Assembly: GCF_022565475.1 (NCBI RefSeq)
Contig: NZ_JAIUMR010000010.1
Location: 43,733-107,732 of the forward strand
Direction of reading: 5' to 3'
Source of the DNA: Aliidiomarina sp.
GTDB lineage: Bacteria > Pseudomonadota > Gammaproteobacteria > Enterobacterales > Alteromonadaceae
Length of the DNA: 64,000 nucleotides
Both the position numbers and the translations under genes were made by a program. How positions within the stretch are numbered: the first letter of the stretch is position 1; every line of letters begins with the position of its first letter. This document shows positions 39,518 through 50,215 of this stretch, piece after piece. The notes below the pieces were generated by a model. That model was not told the origin of the DNA, did no database searches, and saw nothing but the letters and a program-made list of their open reading frames with translations.

Positions 39518-39870
39518 ATGATTTAGAAGCCTTATTAGCCCAAAGTGATGAGACGATTGATATTTTGTTAGAAGCTGGACTTGAAGCTGATGAGGAATTA
39601 GAAATTGAACATCACTTGGTTTCATCAGACTTTAGCAAGTTAGAGAAGGCAGCCGTGGAGCTTGTGAAGCTTGGCTATCATGTCGAGGACGCTGAAGAGT
39701 TCGAGCTCGATGATGGACAACCGGCGTTTTACTTTGCAGCGTTAACTTATTGCACTGTTGAACGCGCGAAGCTCGCTGCACAAACTCGTGAAATTACTGA
39801 AATTGCTGACCATTGTGGTGTTGAGTATGATGGTTGGGGTACATTTATTGGTGACGAAGAAGAAGAGTAA
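39514..39870 (+). CDS. rraB: Regulator of RNase E activity B
   Basis: RraB binds the C-terminal scaffold of RNase E and lowers its activity on some transcripts. The 118-residue protein is strongly acidic (N-terminal ETIDILLEAGLEADEELE; C-terminal FIGDEEEE) and keeps the family core EHHLVSSDFSKLEKAA. It starts with GTG inside the end of plsC, so its translation is coupled to plsC. E. coli RraB has 138 residues. Confidence 0.88.
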   Translation: MNDLEALLAQSDETIDILLEAGLEADEELEIEHHLVSSDFSKLEKAAVELVKLGYHVEDAEEFELDDGQPAFYFAALTYCTVERAKLAAQTREITEIADHCGVEYDGWGTFIGDEEEE

Positions 39871-39891
39871 ATCTCTGCTTCAAGCGTCAAA

Positions 39892-39925
39892 AAAACAGCC
39901 GTGGGTGGAAACCGACGGCTGTTTT
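39892..39925. terminator. Bidirectional terminator between rraB and valS
   Basis: An 11-bp perfect stem (39892-39902 with 39915-39925) begins in a run of A and ends in a run of T. It can therefore stop transcription from rraB and from the convergent valS, whose stop codon lies 32 bases on. Confidence 0.9.
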
Positions 39926-39956
39926 GTTAGCGGGCAACGAACGCTGCAGATCAAGA

Positions 39957-42797
39957 TTAAATGGCGGCGATCCGAGCTCGTTGTTGCTGCAGTTGCTGGA
40001 GGAGTTCTTCAGCTTCTGCTAATTTTTCACGCTCTTTGGCAATGACTTCAGCAGGTGCTTTGCTGACAAAGTTGTCATTACTAAGCTTGCCAGCTAAGCG
40101 CTGTTTGTCCTTTTCAGCTTTATCAATCGTTTTGTCTAAACGTGCAAGTTCAGCGTCCTTGTCGATTAACCCAGCCATCGGGATATGTATTTCCGTACGA
40201 CCGACAAGTGCTGTAGCACTTGCTGGCGCGTCTTCTCCGGCAGCTAGGAAGGTCACACTTTCAAGTTTCGCAAGTGCGCTGAGGAAACTTTCGTTTTGCT
40301 GCAAACGACGCGTTGCTTGCTCGTCCGCATTAACAATGATGACTGGTAACGCTTTATTTGGTGATAAATCCATTTCACCACGGATATTGCGGATCCCGAT
40401 AATGACTTGTTTGAGCCACTCCATGTCGTCAGAAGCGGCGGCAAAACGAGTTTCCTTAACCTGCGGATACGGCTGCAGCATTATTGTGTCTGCGCTAACG
40501 CCGGTCAGTGGTGCAACGCGCTGCCAAATTTCCTCGGTAATAAACGGAAGTAGCGGATGCAACAAGCGTAAAAGTTGCTCCAGCACGTGCACAAGTGTGT
40601 GACGCGTACCGCGTTGCTGTGCTTCGCTACCATTTTGCAATACCGGCTTGGTCAACTCGAGATACCAGTCGCAGAATTGATTCCAGCTAAATTCATAGGC
40701 AATTGCAGCAGCTTGGTCGAAACGGTACTGGTCGAGTGCGCGGCGGAAGTCTTTGACGGTCGCGTTCATGCGCTCAATAATCCATTGATCCGCAAGTGAG
40801 AGCTCCATATCGCCAGCGGATAAGCCGCAATCTTTCTCTTCCGTATTCATAAGGACATAACGACTGGCGTTCCAGAGTTTATTGCAGAAATTCCGGTAGC
40901 CTTCGAGGCGCTTCATGTCCCAGTTGATATCGCGACCAGTGGAAGCCAGAGCAGCTAATGTAAAACGCAGAGCATCAGTACCATGCGCGCTAATTCCCTC
41001 TGGAAATTCTTTGCGCGTACGCTTGCTAATCTGCTCTGCGAGCTTTTCTTGCATCAAATTACTAGTGCGTTTTTCGACTAAGGTATCCAGTTCAATACCG
41101 TCAATCATGTCGAGCGGATCGATAACATTACCTTTCGATTTCGACATTTTATTACCCTGTTCGTCACGAATGAGGCCAGTGACATACACGGTTTTAAAAG
41201 GAACTTGTGGTTTACCATCTTCGTCTTTGAGGAAATGCATGGTCATCATGATCATGCGAGCAACCCAGAAGAAAATAATATCGAAACCTGTAACCAAGAC
41301 ATCGGTCGGATGGAAAGTCTTTAACGCTTCGGTATCTTCCGGCCAGCCTAGGGTTGAGAAGGTCCATAACGCGGAAGAGAACCACGTATCCAGAACGTCA
41401 TTATCTTGGTGTAAAGGACGATCCGCAAGATTGTGTTTTGCACGTACTTCGTCTTCGCTGCGACCGACATAGATATTACCGGAATCGTCATACCAAGCTG
41501 GAATTCGATGACCCCACCACAATTGACGAGAAATACACCAGTCCTGAATGTCACGCATCCAGCTGAAATACATATTCTCATATTGTTTTGGCACGAACTG
41601 AATATCACCGTCCTCGACGGCCTTGGTGGCGGTTTCAGCAAGTGGGGCAACGCGAACATACCATTGATCGGTTAAGAATGGTTCTATCACCACGCCAGAG
41701 CGGTCACCGTAGGGGACTTTGTTGGCATGTGTTTCAATTTTATCCAGTAAGCCCGCCGCCTCGAAGGCAGCAACAATTGCTTTGCGCGCAGCAAAACGTT
41801 CTAAACCGGCAAACTCAGTTGGCAGGCTGGTCGAAATGTCATGACGTGGTTGACCTTTCAAATCAAACACCTCAGCAGCAGCCAAAATATGCGCATCGTC
41901 ACTGAGGATATTAATTAAAGGTAAGTTGTGGCGTTTGCCAATTTCATAGTCATTAAAGTCATGAGCAGGTGTGATTTTCACACAGCCAGAGCCAAACTCT
42001 TGATCAACGTAGTCGTCGACAATTATGGGTATCCGACGACCGGTCAGTGGCAATTCAATGAATTGACCGTGCAAAGAGGCATAACGCGCATCGTCTGGAT
42101 GTACCGCGACAGCCGCGTCACCGAGCATCGTTTCAGGCCGGGTAGTCGCGACAATGACATACGCTTTGCCATCGGCAGTTGTGGCACCATCAGCAAGTGG
42201 GTAACGCAAATGCCAAAGACTGCCTTGGCTTTCTTTGTTTTCGACCTCTAAATCCGAAATTGCTGTTTTGAGCTTCGGATCCCAATTGACTAACCGTTTG
42301 CCACGATAAATCAGGTTATCTTCATATAAACGCACGAAGACTTCCTGAACCGCAGCCGACAAGCCGTCGTCCATGGTGAAACGCTCACGTTGCCAATCCA
42401 CGGAATCACCTAACCGACGCATCTGTTGGGTGATCGTGCCACCTGACTCTGCTTTCCATTCCCAAACTTTGTCGATGAAGGTTTCTCGGCCGAGACTATG
42501 GCGGTCAATCCCCTGGGCAGCAAGTTTACGTTCGACAACCATTTGTGTGGCAATACCGGCGTGGTCTGTGCCCACTTGCCAAAGTGTATTAAAACCGTCC
42601 ATTCGCTTATAACGAACGAGCGTATCCATTAATGTGTGCTGGAATGCGTGGCCCATGTGCAGGCTACCAGTAACATTGGGTGGAGGAATCATAATACAAT
42701 AAGAGTCACCCTCACCGGATGGACGGAAGTAACCCGACTGCTCCCAATGCTGGTACAGACGCTGCTCAATATTCTGTGGGGAATAGGTTTTATCCAT
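39957..42797 (-). CDS. valS: Valyl-tRNA synthetase
   Basis: ValS charges tRNA-Val and is a class I synthetase with editing. The HIGH motif appears as [15 protein letters not shown] near residue 43 and KMSKS as [14 protein letters not shown] near 555. The C-terminus is the expected tRNA-binding coiled coil ([20 protein letters not shown]). I place the start at the ATG at 42797 (946 residues), because AAGGA lies five bases ahead; a TTG at 42809 is weaker. E. coli ValS has 951 residues. It ends the pepA-holC-valS operon. Confidence 0.97.
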   Translation of the reverse strand: MDKTYSPQNIEQRLYQHWEQSGYFRPSGEGDSYCIMIPPPNVTGSLHMGHAFQHTLMDTLVRYKRMDGFNTLWQVGTDHAGIATQMVVERKLAAQGIDRHSLGRETFIDKVWEWKAESGGTITQQMRRLGDSVDWQRERFTMDDGLSAAVQEVFVRLYEDNLIYRGKRLVNWDPKLKTAISDLEVENKESQGSLWHLRYPLADGATTADGKAYVIVATTRPETMLGDAAVAVHPDDARYASLHGQFIELPLTGRRIPIIVDDYVDQEFGSGCVKITPAHDFNDYEIGKRHNLPLINILSDDAHILAAAEVFDLKGQPRHDISTSLPTEFAGLERFAARKAIVAAFEAAGLLDKIETHANKVPYGDRSGVVIEPFLTDQWYVRVAPLAETATKAVEDGDIQFVPKQYENMYFSWMRDIQDWCISRQLWWGHRIPAWYDDSGNIYVGRSEDEVRAKHNLADRPLHQDNDVLDTWFSSALWTFSTLGWPEDTEALKTFHPTDVLVTGFDIIFFWVARMIMMTMHFLKDEDGKPQVPFKTVYVTGLIRDEQGNKMSKSKGNVIDPLDMIDGIELDTLVEKRTSNLMQEKLAEQISKRTRKEFPEGISAHGTDALRFTLAALASTGRDINWDMKRLEGYRNFCNKLWNASRYVLMNTEEKDCGLSAGDMELSLADQWIIERMNATVKDFRRALDQYRFDQAAAIAYEFSWNQFCDWYLELTKPVLQNGSEAQQRGTRHTLVHVLEQLLRLLHPLLPFITEEIWQRVAPLTGVSADTIMLQPYPQVKETRFAAASDDMEWLKQVIIGIRNIRGEMDLSPNKALPVIIVNADEQATRRLQQNESFLSALAKLESVTFLAAGEDAPASATALVGRTEIHIPMAGLIDKDAELARLDKTIDKAEKDKQRLAGKLSNDNFVSKAPAEVIAKEREKLAEAEELLQQLQQQRARIAAI

Positions 42798-42812
42798 AAT
42801 GTCCTTCAATGC

Positions 42813-43259
42813 TTAGGAAAGAGGCTGAGTGTCTATATTCGCCCCAGTCCGTCGATAGGTTCGAAAACGTTCACGTGCAAGCTCTTTTTCGTCGTCTTGC
42901 AACGGAACAAAGTCAATAATTCGTTGTACACCGCGAACAAACGGCGCACAGTCACTGGCTAAGTTGATGACCAGTTGTCGACCGCTGCCATAATTCTCGA
43001 GCGGCTGATCCCAACCGATAACGACCGGCGCGCCGCCGTTCGGCCCTTCGCCAACTAAATTATGCGGAATAAAGCGTTCCGGAGGCTGTTGCCAGAGCAG
43101 CTCGTCAAAGCGTTCAGCTTGCTCTTGTGATTGGGCACGTATGGCAATTTTGCGGCGTTGTGAAAACTGCTCAGCAACAAGCTGACACACCTGAGACAAC
43201 CAAGCGGACTCTTCCGCTTGGTTGAGCAAATAAAAAGTGACCTCAGGCGCTCTAGCCAT
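42813..43259 (-). CDS. holC: DNA polymerase III chi subunit
   Basis: HolC is part of the clamp-loader complex and links it to single-stranded DNA-binding protein. The 148-residue protein keeps VTFYLLNQ near the N-terminus, QEQAERFDELLWQQPPERFIPHNL in the centre (split here by a variable loop) and VINLASDCAPFV. It sits between pepA (two bases away) and valS, the conserved gammaproteobacterial order. Confidence 0.92.
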   Translation of the reverse strand: MARAPEVTFYLLNQAEESAWLSQVCQLVAEQFSQRRKIAIRAQSQEQAERFDELLWQQPPERFIPHNLVGEGPNGGAPVVIGWDQPLENYGSGRQLVINLASDCAPFVRGVQRIIDFVPLQDDEKELARERFRTYRRTGANIDTQPLS

Positions 43260-43261
43260 AG

Positions 43262-44767
43262 TTATTCACCTGCCGCAGAGCCAGCTTTCGCCAATAGGTA
43301 TTGGGTCAGCATTGGCACAGGGCGTCCGGTTGCCCCTTTATCTTTGCCACTTTTCCAAGCGGTACCGGCGATATCTAAATGCGCCCAATGGTATTTCTTG
43401 GTGAAGCGTGACAAGAAACAGGCCGCTGTAATTGTACCGGCTGGACGGCCGCCTAAGTTGGTCATGTCAGCAAATGGGCTGTCTAACATTTCCTGATAAT
43501 CGTCCCACAAAGGTAACTGCCAAGCGCGGTCGCCACTTTGTTTTGAAACGTTCAGTAATTCATGAGCAAGTGGATTATGGTTGCTCATTAGGCCGGTCGC
43601 ATGTGCGCCGAGTGCGATTACACAGGCGCCAGTTAAGGTGGCAATATCAATGACCGCCTCAGGGTTAAAACGCTCAACATAGGTTAATGCGTCACAAAGT
43701 ACCAAGCGTCCTTCCGCGTCAGTATTGAGCACTTCAACGGTTTGTCCTGACATCGTGGTTAAAATGTCGCCTGGACGATACGCTCGGCCGTCAGGCATGT
43801 TTTCACAACCGGCGAGAATACCAATGACATTGATCGGCAGCTGCAATTCTGCCAGTGCTTGCATTGTACCTAAGACGCCGGCCGCACCGCCCATGTCATA
43901 TTTCATTTCGTCCATGGCCTCGCCAGGCTTGATTGAAATACCGCCGGAGTCGAACGTTAGGCCTTTACCAACTAAAACAATTGGCGCGCGGTCGTCTTGG
44001 CTGCCACGGTAGTGCATGACTGTCATCACTGCAGGGTTTTCTGAACCACGGCTTACGGCTAAGTAAGAATTCATGCCAAGCTCGGCCATGTCCGATTCAT
44101 TGACACGTTCGACAGTAAGGTTTTCATAACGCTCAGCGACTTGCTCTGCCTGTTCGGCAAGCCAAACCGGCGTACAAATATTTGGCGGCATATTGGCCGC
44201 GTCACGACATAATTTGACGCCTTTGGCGACGGCGAGACCATGTTGAACCGATTTTTCACCAATCGGTAGCTCGCGACGCGTAGGAACATTGAAGACCATT
44301 TTACGCAGAGGGCGACGAGGCTCTTCTTTGTGTGTTTTTAATTGGTCAAAGACATATAAGCTTGCCTGCGCAGCTTCAATTGCGTGGCGCACTTTCCAAT
44401 AGGTATCGCGACCTTTAACGTGCAATTCGCTAAGGAAACAAACTGCTTCCATCGCACCCGTTTCATTCAAGGTTGCAATGGTTTTGCTGATAATTTGGCG
44501 GTACTGACGCTCATCGAGTTCGCGCTCTTTACCACAACCAACCAACAGAACACGTTCACTTAAAACATTGGGAATATTATGGAGCAATAAAACTTGTCCT
44601 GCTTTGCCCTCGATATCGCCGCGGCGCAGTAAGTTACTTAAATAACCATCACTGATTTTATCGATTTGTTCAGCAGCGGGGGATAAACGACGAGGCTCGA
44701 ACACGCCCACGACAATACATGCTGAACGCTGTTTCTCAGGACTGCCACTTTTTACATTAAACTCCAT
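43262..44767 (-). CDS. pepA: Leucyl aminopeptidase A
   Basis: PepA is a hexameric di-metal aminopeptidase (family M17). In E. coli it also acts as a DNA-binding protein in Xer recombination and carAB control. Metal and substrate motifs are [30 protein letters not shown] and the M17 signature [11 protein letters not shown] chose the ATG at 44767, giving [17 protein letters not shown], the same start as E. coli PepA. The frame is open 20 codons further. Length becomes 501 (E. coli 503). It is divergent from lptF. Confidence 0.96.
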   Translation of the reverse strand: MEFNVKSGSPEKQRSACIVVGVFEPRRLSPAAEQIDKISDGYLSNLLRRGDIEGKAGQVLLLHNIPNVLSERVLLVGCGKERELDERQYRQIISKTIATLNETGAMEAVCFLSELHVKGRDTYWKVRHAIEAAQASLYVFDQLKTHKEEPRRPLRKMVFNVPTRRELPIGEKSVQHGLAVAKGVKLCRDAANMPPNICTPVWLAEQAEQVAERYENLTVERVNESDMAELGMNSYLAVSRGSENPAVMTVMHYRGSQDDRAPIVLVGKGLTFDSGGISIKPGEAMDEMKYDMGGAAGVLGTMQALAELQLPINVIGILAGCENMPDGRAYRPGDILTTMSGQTVEVLNTDAEGRLVLCDALTYVERFNPEAVIDIATLTGACVIALGAHATGLMSNHNPLAHELLNVSKQSGDRAWQLPLWDDYQEMLDSPFADMTNLGGRPAGTITAACFLSRFTKKYHWAHLDIAGTAWKSGKDKGATGRPVPMLTQYLLAKAGSAAGE

Positions 44768-44990
44768 GCCTGCTCCCATTTCTGGTTTATTAGGTCTGCT
44801 CATGGCATCATGAAAATATGATGCCAAGTTACTCGGCTTAGAACGAGCGTCTGTTAGGGTGACGATCGCTTAAAAATGGCTCGAAAACTTCTCGCCAAAA
44901 CCTAGTAATAGCGATTAAACTTACTAAAATACAGAGTTTACTGAAATATTCACTGATTTCCAGTGAAAAACGAAGTTAAAGGTTCAAATA

Positions 44991-46100
44991 GTGCGCATTT
45001 TTCGTTACATAATTCGTGAAACATTCAAAGCGCAAATTGCCGTTTTCCTAGTCTTATTGACGATTTTTGTCAGTCAACAGTTCGTTCAAGTACTTGCACA
45101 GGCATCTGAGGGGCAATTGCCTGCGCAGCTCATCATTCAAGTTCTTGGCCTACAATTACCTAGCTTGGCTTCGTTAATTTTACCGATTAGTATTTTTCTC
45201 GGCATCCTTCTTGCCCAAGGGCGCTTGTATGCGGACCATGAAATGGCAGTTTTGCATGCCTGTGGGGTCAGTGAGTGGTATATCGCCCGCGTTACCCTCG
45301 TGTTTGCTGTGGTGTTGGCGATTCTTACCGCATTGCTTACCCTCTGGCTGGGGCCTTGGGCATTGTCGCAAGAGCAAGCCATTGCGGATCGCGCGCGCTC
45401 AGAAGCGGGCGTCTCAGTCATTCAAACCGGGCGTTTTCAGCAAGTTGCGCAACAGCGTGCGGTGATCTTTGTCGAAAGCCAGAATCGGGATGGTCTCCTT
45501 GAAGAGATTTTCGTTGCGCAATTACCCGCACGCAGTGAATTCAATGAAGACTCGCGGGCTAGTGTGGTTATGGCCGCACTGGGTCGCATTGAAACGCTCT
45601 CCAATGGCGCTCAGCAACTGGTGCTTGAGGATGGCCGTCGCTATTCTCAGTCGCTGGTTAATCTTGATCATCACGTCATGAGTTTTGACCAGTATCAGAT
45701 GCAAATTCGTGAACAGGAGCTCGAAGAAGAGCGCCGTCGGCTGGAAGCAGTGTCAACGCTTGAACTTATGCAAACTCAGGGCAGCGAGGCTGCGGCTGAG
45801 TTGCAATGGCGACTGGCGATTCCTTTAGCGATTCCTTTATTGGCATTGATTGCTGTCCCCCTCAGTCGCGTTAACCCGCGGCAAGGCAAGTTCGCTCGAA
45901 TGGCGCCGGCGGTGCTGATTTATCTCGGATATTTTATGGTGTTGATGGCGAGTAAACGCGCACTTGGTGATGGCTCATTACCGCAATCATTGGGACTCTG
46001 GTGGATTCATGCGGCGTTATTGCTGATCGGCGTTTCCTTGTTGATTCGAGAGCGACCGAGCGGCTATCGTCTGCGTGCAATGCTGCGGAGGCGCTCATAA
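44991..46100 (+). CDS. lptF: LPS export permease LptF
   Basis: LptF is one of two inner-membrane permeases of the LptB2FG transporter that extracts LPS towards LptC/LptA. The 369-residue protein begins with GTG and has the family layout: three N-terminal membrane spans, a periplasmic beta-jellyroll (about 130-260) and three C-terminal spans. Markers are IFRYIIRETFKAQ and AMAVLHACGVS-like (HEMAVLHACGVS). It is followed by lptG with a one-base overlap and is divergent from pepA, as in E. coli. Confidence 0.94.
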   Translation: MRIFRYIIRETFKAQIAVFLVLLTIFVSQQFVQVLAQASEGQLPAQLIIQVLGLQLPSLASLILPISIFLGILLAQGRLYADHEMAVLHACGVSEWYIARVTLVFAVVLAILTALLTLWLGPWALSQEQAIADRARSEAGVSVIQTGRFQQVAQQRAVIFVESQNRDGLLEEIFVAQLPARSEFNEDSRASVVMAALGRIETLSNGAQQLVLEDGRRYSQSLVNLDHHVMSFDQYQMQIREQELEEERRRLEAVSTLELMQTQGSEAAAELQWRLAIPLAIPLLALIAVPLSRVNPRQGKFARMAPAVLIYLGYFMVLMASKRALGDGSLPQSLGLWWIHAALLLIGVSLLIRERPSGYRLRAMLRRRS

Positions 46101-47167
46101 TGTTTAGTATTCTCGATCGTTACATCGGTAAAACGGTACTGATGACAACGCTGTTGAGCTTGTTGGTGCTGACTGGTTTAAGCGCGCTCATTCGTTTTGT
46201 TGAGCAAATACGGGCGATTGGTCGTGGTACCTACGATATGACCGACGTCATTGCTTTTGTATTATTAAGTTTACCGCGCGATATTGAGTTGTTTTTCCCC
46301 ATGGCTGCGTTACTCGGCGGGTTGATTGGCATGGGACTGCTTGCAAGCAACAGTGAGTTGACAGTGATGATGGCGGCGGGACGCTCGCGATTGAATCTGA
46401 TCGGTTCAGTGATGAAATCTGCAATTGTCATGATGATTGCCGTCCTCGTCATTGGCGAATGGATTGCACCGAATCTCGAGTCGCAAGCTCGGCAGCTGCG
46501 TGCCCAAGCCATCTCCGGAGGGAGCTTAATTAGCGGCGATCATGGTATCTGGGCGAAAGATGGCAATCACTATATTCATATTGGTGAAGTTGCTGATACT
46601 GGGCGACTGCACAACGTTACGATTTACCAGTTTAATGATCGGGTGTTGGAAAAAGTAGTGCACGGTGGCCGAGCAACCTATATCGGCCCTGAGTGGCGTG
46701 TACATGATGCGCAATACACGGAATTGCTGGATGACGAAGTTCGCAATTATCAGTTGGCAAGCTGGAGCTGGACCTCAACCTTAACTCCAGAAAAACTCGC
46801 GGTCGTGACCGTTCGTCCAGAGTCGCTTTCTATTAGTGGTTTGTATGGCTATGTCGCCTACTTACAGTCGAATCGACAGGATGCTAGCCGTTATGAGTTA
46901 GCCTTCTGGCGCAAGGTGTTAGTGCCCTTCACTGTCGCGGTGATGTTGCTCGTTGCGCTCTCGTTTATTTTCGGCCCATTGCGGTCGGTGACGATGGGCG
47001 CACGGATTTTGCTTGGGGTTATTACTGGCTTTGTCTTCCACGTTTTTAACGAAGTGTTTGGCCCAATTTCACAAGTGTATAATCTAACCCCTGTGCTTGG
47101 CGCTTTGCTGCCGGGGATCGTGTTTGCAACTGCGGCTCTGTATATCTTGACGCGGAATCGGACCTAG
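46100..47167 (+). CDS. lptG: LPS export permease LptG
   Basis: LptG partners LptF in the LPS transporter. The ATG at 46100 shares its A with the lptF stop codon (TAATG), giving 355 residues, near E. coli LptG (360). It begins FSILDRYIGKTVLMT. It has three spans, ending with the coupling region ELTVMMAAGRSRLNL, then a periplasmic domain and three more spans finishing with FVFHVFNEVFGPISQVYNL. The frame is also open upstream inside lptF, but the ATG here fits the conserved N-terminus. Confidence 0.95.
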   Translation: MFSILDRYIGKTVLMTTLLSLLVLTGLSALIRFVEQIRAIGRGTYDMTDVIAFVLLSLPRDIELFFPMAALLGGLIGMGLLASNSELTVMMAAGRSRLNLIGSVMKSAIVMMIAVLVIGEWIAPNLESQARQLRAQAISGGSLISGDHGIWAKDGNHYIHIGEVADTGRLHNVTIYQFNDRVLEKVVHGGRATYIGPEWRVHDAQYTELLDDEVRNYQLASWSWTSTLTPEKLAVVTVRPESLSISGLYGYVAYLQSNRQDASRYELAFWRKVLVPFTVAVMLLVALSFIFGPLRSVTMGARILLGVITGFVFHVFNEVFGPISQVYNLTPVLGALLPGIVFATAALYILTRNRT

Positions 47168-47211
47168 CGGAGCCGCTCGGGTGCCCAACCGCGCGGCTAC
47201 AGTTCCTGTGA

Positions 47212-47742
47212 TTATTTCCAATTTTTAAATTGATTGGCTTCTTTACTGAGGACAATGACTTCACACTTGGCGAGACGATCTTGCAGCGCAAGTTTTTGTT
47301 GACCGAATAGTACAGCAAAGTTACCCAAGCCGAGGACGGCGGTGAAGGCACGAATCAGTGCTTGCTTTTTACTGATGCGGCTGCCGTCTTCATTCTGTAC
47401 TCGTAATCGCCACGTCCGCATTCCTAAGGTTTGCCCACCTCGCACCCAAAACCCTGTATAAAACCAGATAACCACAGCTATGAGATACAAGGTGTAGAGC
47501 CAGTTTCCTTGCAGCAAGCTCGCATGGTCTTGGCCTTCCACTAAGGTCACCAGCCCGACCATCGTCAACAAACCGACAAACCCAAGGGCAAGACCGCTTG
47601 CAAGCATGACGACAGCGGTTACGACTAGAATATCGTAGACAATAGCGCCAATTCGTCGCCAGAATCCAGCGCGGGGTGCTTTGATAAATTCAACATCGGA
47701 GTTTTGTGACGGAGAAGTAGACGATTGTTCAGTTGCGGACAT
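47212..47742 (-). CDS. RDD family membrane protein
   Basis: This small inner-membrane protein of the RDD family has the characteristic arginine in GFWRRIGAIVYDILVV and the aspartate pair region. It has three hydrophobic segments (about 45-75, 90-110 and a weaker one near 145) and WVRGGQTLGMRTWRLRV. The N-terminal 30 residues are polar. I chose the ATG at 47742 (176 residues); a TTG at 47766 is possible. Function is unknown, although some RDD proteins transport ions. It converges with lptG and has no clear operon partner. Confidence 0.82.
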   Translation of the reverse strand: MSATEQSSTSPSQNSDVEFIKAPRAGFWRRIGAIVYDILVVTAVVMLASGLALGFVGLLTMVGLVTLVEGQDHASLLQGNWLYTLYLIAVVIWFYTGFWVRGGQTLGMRTWRLRVQNEDGSRISKKQALIRAFTAVLGLGNFAVLFGQQKLALQDRLAKCEVIVLSKEANQFKNWK

Positions 47743-47814
47743 AGATGCGTTCTTTTTATGGTTCAAATAACAAGCAAACAGTTTACCATGACTAAAAGTT
47801 TTTGTTCAGCCTAC

Positions 47815-47842
47815 TTGCAACGAAATCAAGCTTAAGTATAAT
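47815..47842 (+). promoter_or_regulatory. Promoter of tRNA-Leu
   Basis: TTGCAA at 47815-47820 and a perfect TATAAT at 47837-47842 are separated by 16 bases. The tRNA starts 40 bases after the -10 box. A GC-rich stretch (GCGCTGCG) follows the -10 box, as is usual for stringently controlled stable RNA promoters. Confidence 0.85.
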
Positions 47843-47882
47843 GCGCTGCGTTCGGTTCAAAACCGTAACGTTCGCACCTAAT

Positions 47883-47970
47883 GCCTGGGTGGCGAAATTG
47901 GTAGACGCAGCGGATTCAAAATCCGCCGGGCTAATCCCCCGTGACGGTTCGAGTCCGTCCCCAGGCACCA
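47883..47970 (+). tRNA. tRNA-Leu (anticodon CAA)
   Basis: The 88-base gene has a 7-bp acceptor stem (47883-47889 with 47960-47966), the GGTTCGAGTCC T-arm, the long variable arm of a class II tRNA, and an encoded CCA end (47968-47970). The anticodon loop TTCAAAA is closed by GCGGA/TCCGC and gives anticodon CAA, which reads the leucine codon TTG. No integrated element or repeated 3' fragment is seen beside it. Confidence 0.97.
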
Positions 47971-48084
47971 TTACTTCTTTCCATATAGCCCTGTCTATTT
48001 ATCTGTTCTGTCGTTTTTTATTCAATGTTTTGTTGATATCAGCAAGCAGCTTCCCTGCATAGGCTTACTGATATTCGATTAAGA

Positions 48085-49947
48085 TTAGCCTTGTACATCC
48101 GCAATCCATTGCTGGACACGGCGTTCAAGAATCGGTAATGGCAGTGAACCGCCACCCAAGACCGTATCGTGGAACGCGCGAATGTCGAACTGTTCGCCTA
48201 ACGCTTCTTCCGCTTCCGCACGCAGCTCTTGGATGCGCATCATGCCGATCTTGTACGCTGTGGCTTGACCCGGCCAGACTAAATACCGTTGAATTTCGGA
48301 GCGAACAGAGCCCTCAGTAATGGGCGTGTTGACTAAGAAATAATCAACTGCCTGCTCTTCAGTCCAACCGAGCGCATGCATGCCGGTGTCGACAACGAGA
48401 CGTGCAGCCCGCCAAATTTCGGCGGTTAAGCGTCCGAAGTCGGAATAATCGTCACGATAGCCGCCCATTTCTTTGGCCAGTAGTTCTGAATAAAGCGCCC
48501 AACCTTCAACATACACAGTATGGCGATCTAAGGTTCGAAATTGAGGAAGGCCAGTTAATTCTTGGGCAATTGAAATTTGCATATGATGGCCAGGATTACC
48601 TTCGTGGTAGGCAACTGACTCCATATCGACTTTCGGCATGGAACTCATGTCGGACAGGTGAGCGTAATAAATCCCGGGACGCGAGCCGTCAGGGGTGCCC
48701 GGGAAATAATGTTGAGCAGCGCCATCTTCTTCGCGGAAGGCTTCAACGCGACGGACGACTAAGTCGGCTTTTGGCAAGATACCGAAAAAGTTTGGCAACT
48801 CATCCGCAATCGCATCGAGATAGGCTTTACTATCGTCGAGATAGGCTTGTCGGCCGGCGTCTGTATTCGGGTAGAAAAACTGCTCATCGGTACGAATAAA
48901 CGCAAAGAAATCTTGCAAGTCACCGTCAAATTCCACGCGTTGCTTAATTTCGATCATCTCGCCTTGGATGCGGGCAACTTCGTCGAGACCAATTTGGTGA
49001 ATTTCTTCGGCGCTCAGATCAGTCGTGGTGTGATACCACAACATAAATTGATAATAATCGTCACCTCCTGGATATTTACTGACGCCGGTTGGGTTACTCT
49101 CGGCGTTCGCTTGATCAACCTCGAGCCAAGCAATTAGCTGTTGATAGGCCGGCCCGACATGGCGAGTGAGCGCTTGTTGCACTGCTTGGTGAAGTTCATC
49201 GGCTTGTTCAGCGTTTATCGCGTCGTTAGCGCGTAATTGTTCAATTTTAGCTTGCGCGTCAGCATAGAGCGGAGCGGATTCGTCACTTTCGCTGAAAGGT
49301 TGCCCAGTAACTAAAGCTTGTGACTGACGTAACGCGCCTTGATAGCCAAAGTCGGGAACGCGGATACCATTATCCGCTTTCTCTTTCGCTTGGTTTAGCA
49401 GAACCTGAATGGCACTGCCGAGTTGTTCAAGTCGACTAATATACGCTTGCATGTCAGCCAGAGAATCGACGCGATGAAATGAAATCAAAAATTGTGGTAA
49501 GTAAGCGTGCACGCTCGACATTTGGTGAAACACATAGCTCATGTGCTGGTACTCGAACGCACGGACGTCACGTTCGACTTGATACATCCATAAGTCATAC
49601 GATGTTTGTGCTTCAGTGTCGAGCTCATCATAGTCAAAGTTGGCCGCTAGTTCTGCAGCAGTTTGCTGTAACCAGCGCACCATTTCGCGTTGACTTGCGA
49701 GGCTCATGTCATCAAGTTGGTCGTAGCGATCCTTGCGACCGAGCATGGTCATCTGCATTGGGCTCATTTGCAGGCGCTCTTCGAAGCGCTCGTCAAACCA
49801 TTGATTGAGTCGTTCGCTGGTCGATGTCGCTAATTCGGCACTGGTGGTGCGTAGGTCTGCAGGACTTTCCTGTGTAGCGGGCGGCGCTTCACTACAGCCG
49901 GTAAGGGCTAAACTAAGCGCGCAAGCGAGAAGAGTATAGCGAATCAT
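48085..49947 (-). CDS. DUF885 family lipoprotein, putative metallopeptidase
   Basis: This is probably an outer-membrane or periplasmic lipoprotein: from the ATG at 49947 it begins MIRYTLLACALSLALTGCSEA, with a lipobox LTGC near residue 18. A GGAG site precedes that ATG; an in-frame TTG four codons upstream is less likely. The 620-residue body belongs to the DUF885 family. It carries the zinc-peptidase-like motif AYHEGNPGHHMQ near residue 410, matching the HExxxxHH pattern of this group. Substrate is unknown; a peptidase role is inference from the motif. Confidence 0.85.
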   Translation of the reverse strand: MIRYTLLACALSLALTGCSEAPPATQESPADLRTTSAELATSTSERLNQWFDERFEERLQMSPMQMTMLGRKDRYDQLDDMSLASQREMVRWLQQTAAELAANFDYDELDTEAQTSYDLWMYQVERDVRAFEYQHMSYVFHQMSSVHAYLPQFLISFHRVDSLADMQAYISRLEQLGSAIQVLLNQAKEKADNGIRVPDFGYQGALRQSQALVTGQPFSESDESAPLYADAQAKIEQLRANDAINAEQADELHQAVQQALTRHVGPAYQQLIAWLEVDQANAESNPTGVSKYPGGDDYYQFMLWYHTTTDLSAEEIHQIGLDEVARIQGEMIEIKQRVEFDGDLQDFFAFIRTDEQFFYPNTDAGRQAYLDDSKAYLDAIADELPNFFGILPKADLVVRRVEAFREEDGAAQHYFPGTPDGSRPGIYYAHLSDMSSMPKVDMESVAYHEGNPGHHMQISIAQELTGLPQFRTLDRHTVYVEGWALYSELLAKEMGGYRDDYSDFGRLTAEIWRAARLVVDTGMHALGWTEEQAVDYFLVNTPITEGSVRSEIQRYLVWPGQATAYKIGMMRIQELRAEAEEALGEQFDIRAFHDTVLGGGSLPLPILERRVQQWIADVQG

Positions 49948-50080
49948 GAGTGGCTCCAAGAATGTTGTCAGTATTTTATTGTTGAACTATTAAACATACG
50001 CGGTGATCAGAAAATCAACAACTTTCTTCATTTTGAATGAGCATTATCCGTGGATGTTATCTATACACCCAAGTCAGTGG

Positions 50081-50113
50081 TATACTGACAATTGTCAAGC
50101 AATGGCGTGACAA
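50081..50113 (+). promoter_or_regulatory. Palindromic operator candidate at the rnr promoter
   Basis: A perfect 12-bp palindrome TGACAATTGTCA lies at 50086-50097, with a further half-site TGACAA at 50108-50113. It begins on the last base of a likely -10 box TATACT (50081-50086; a weak -35 is TTATCT at 50057-50062). This is the expected place for a repressor site controlling rnr. The regulator is not identified. Confidence 0.5.
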
Positions 50114-50215
50114 TGCGCCACTTGTCTGAATCACTAGGAGCGTCGAACATTGACCGACCTAGTTTTAAATAAAGGCCCATAGGCCGCAGAATAAAAGAGA
50201 AAGATTATTACTAAA

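Noticed and set aside
46001..46099. Longer N-terminus of LptG inside lptF
   Set aside because: The ATG at 46100 gives the conserved FSILDRYIGKTV start and the usual TAATG junction.
47883..48084. tRNA-Leu as an attachment site for an integrated element
   Set aside because: No integrase, no repeated tRNA 3' fragment and only core genes follow.
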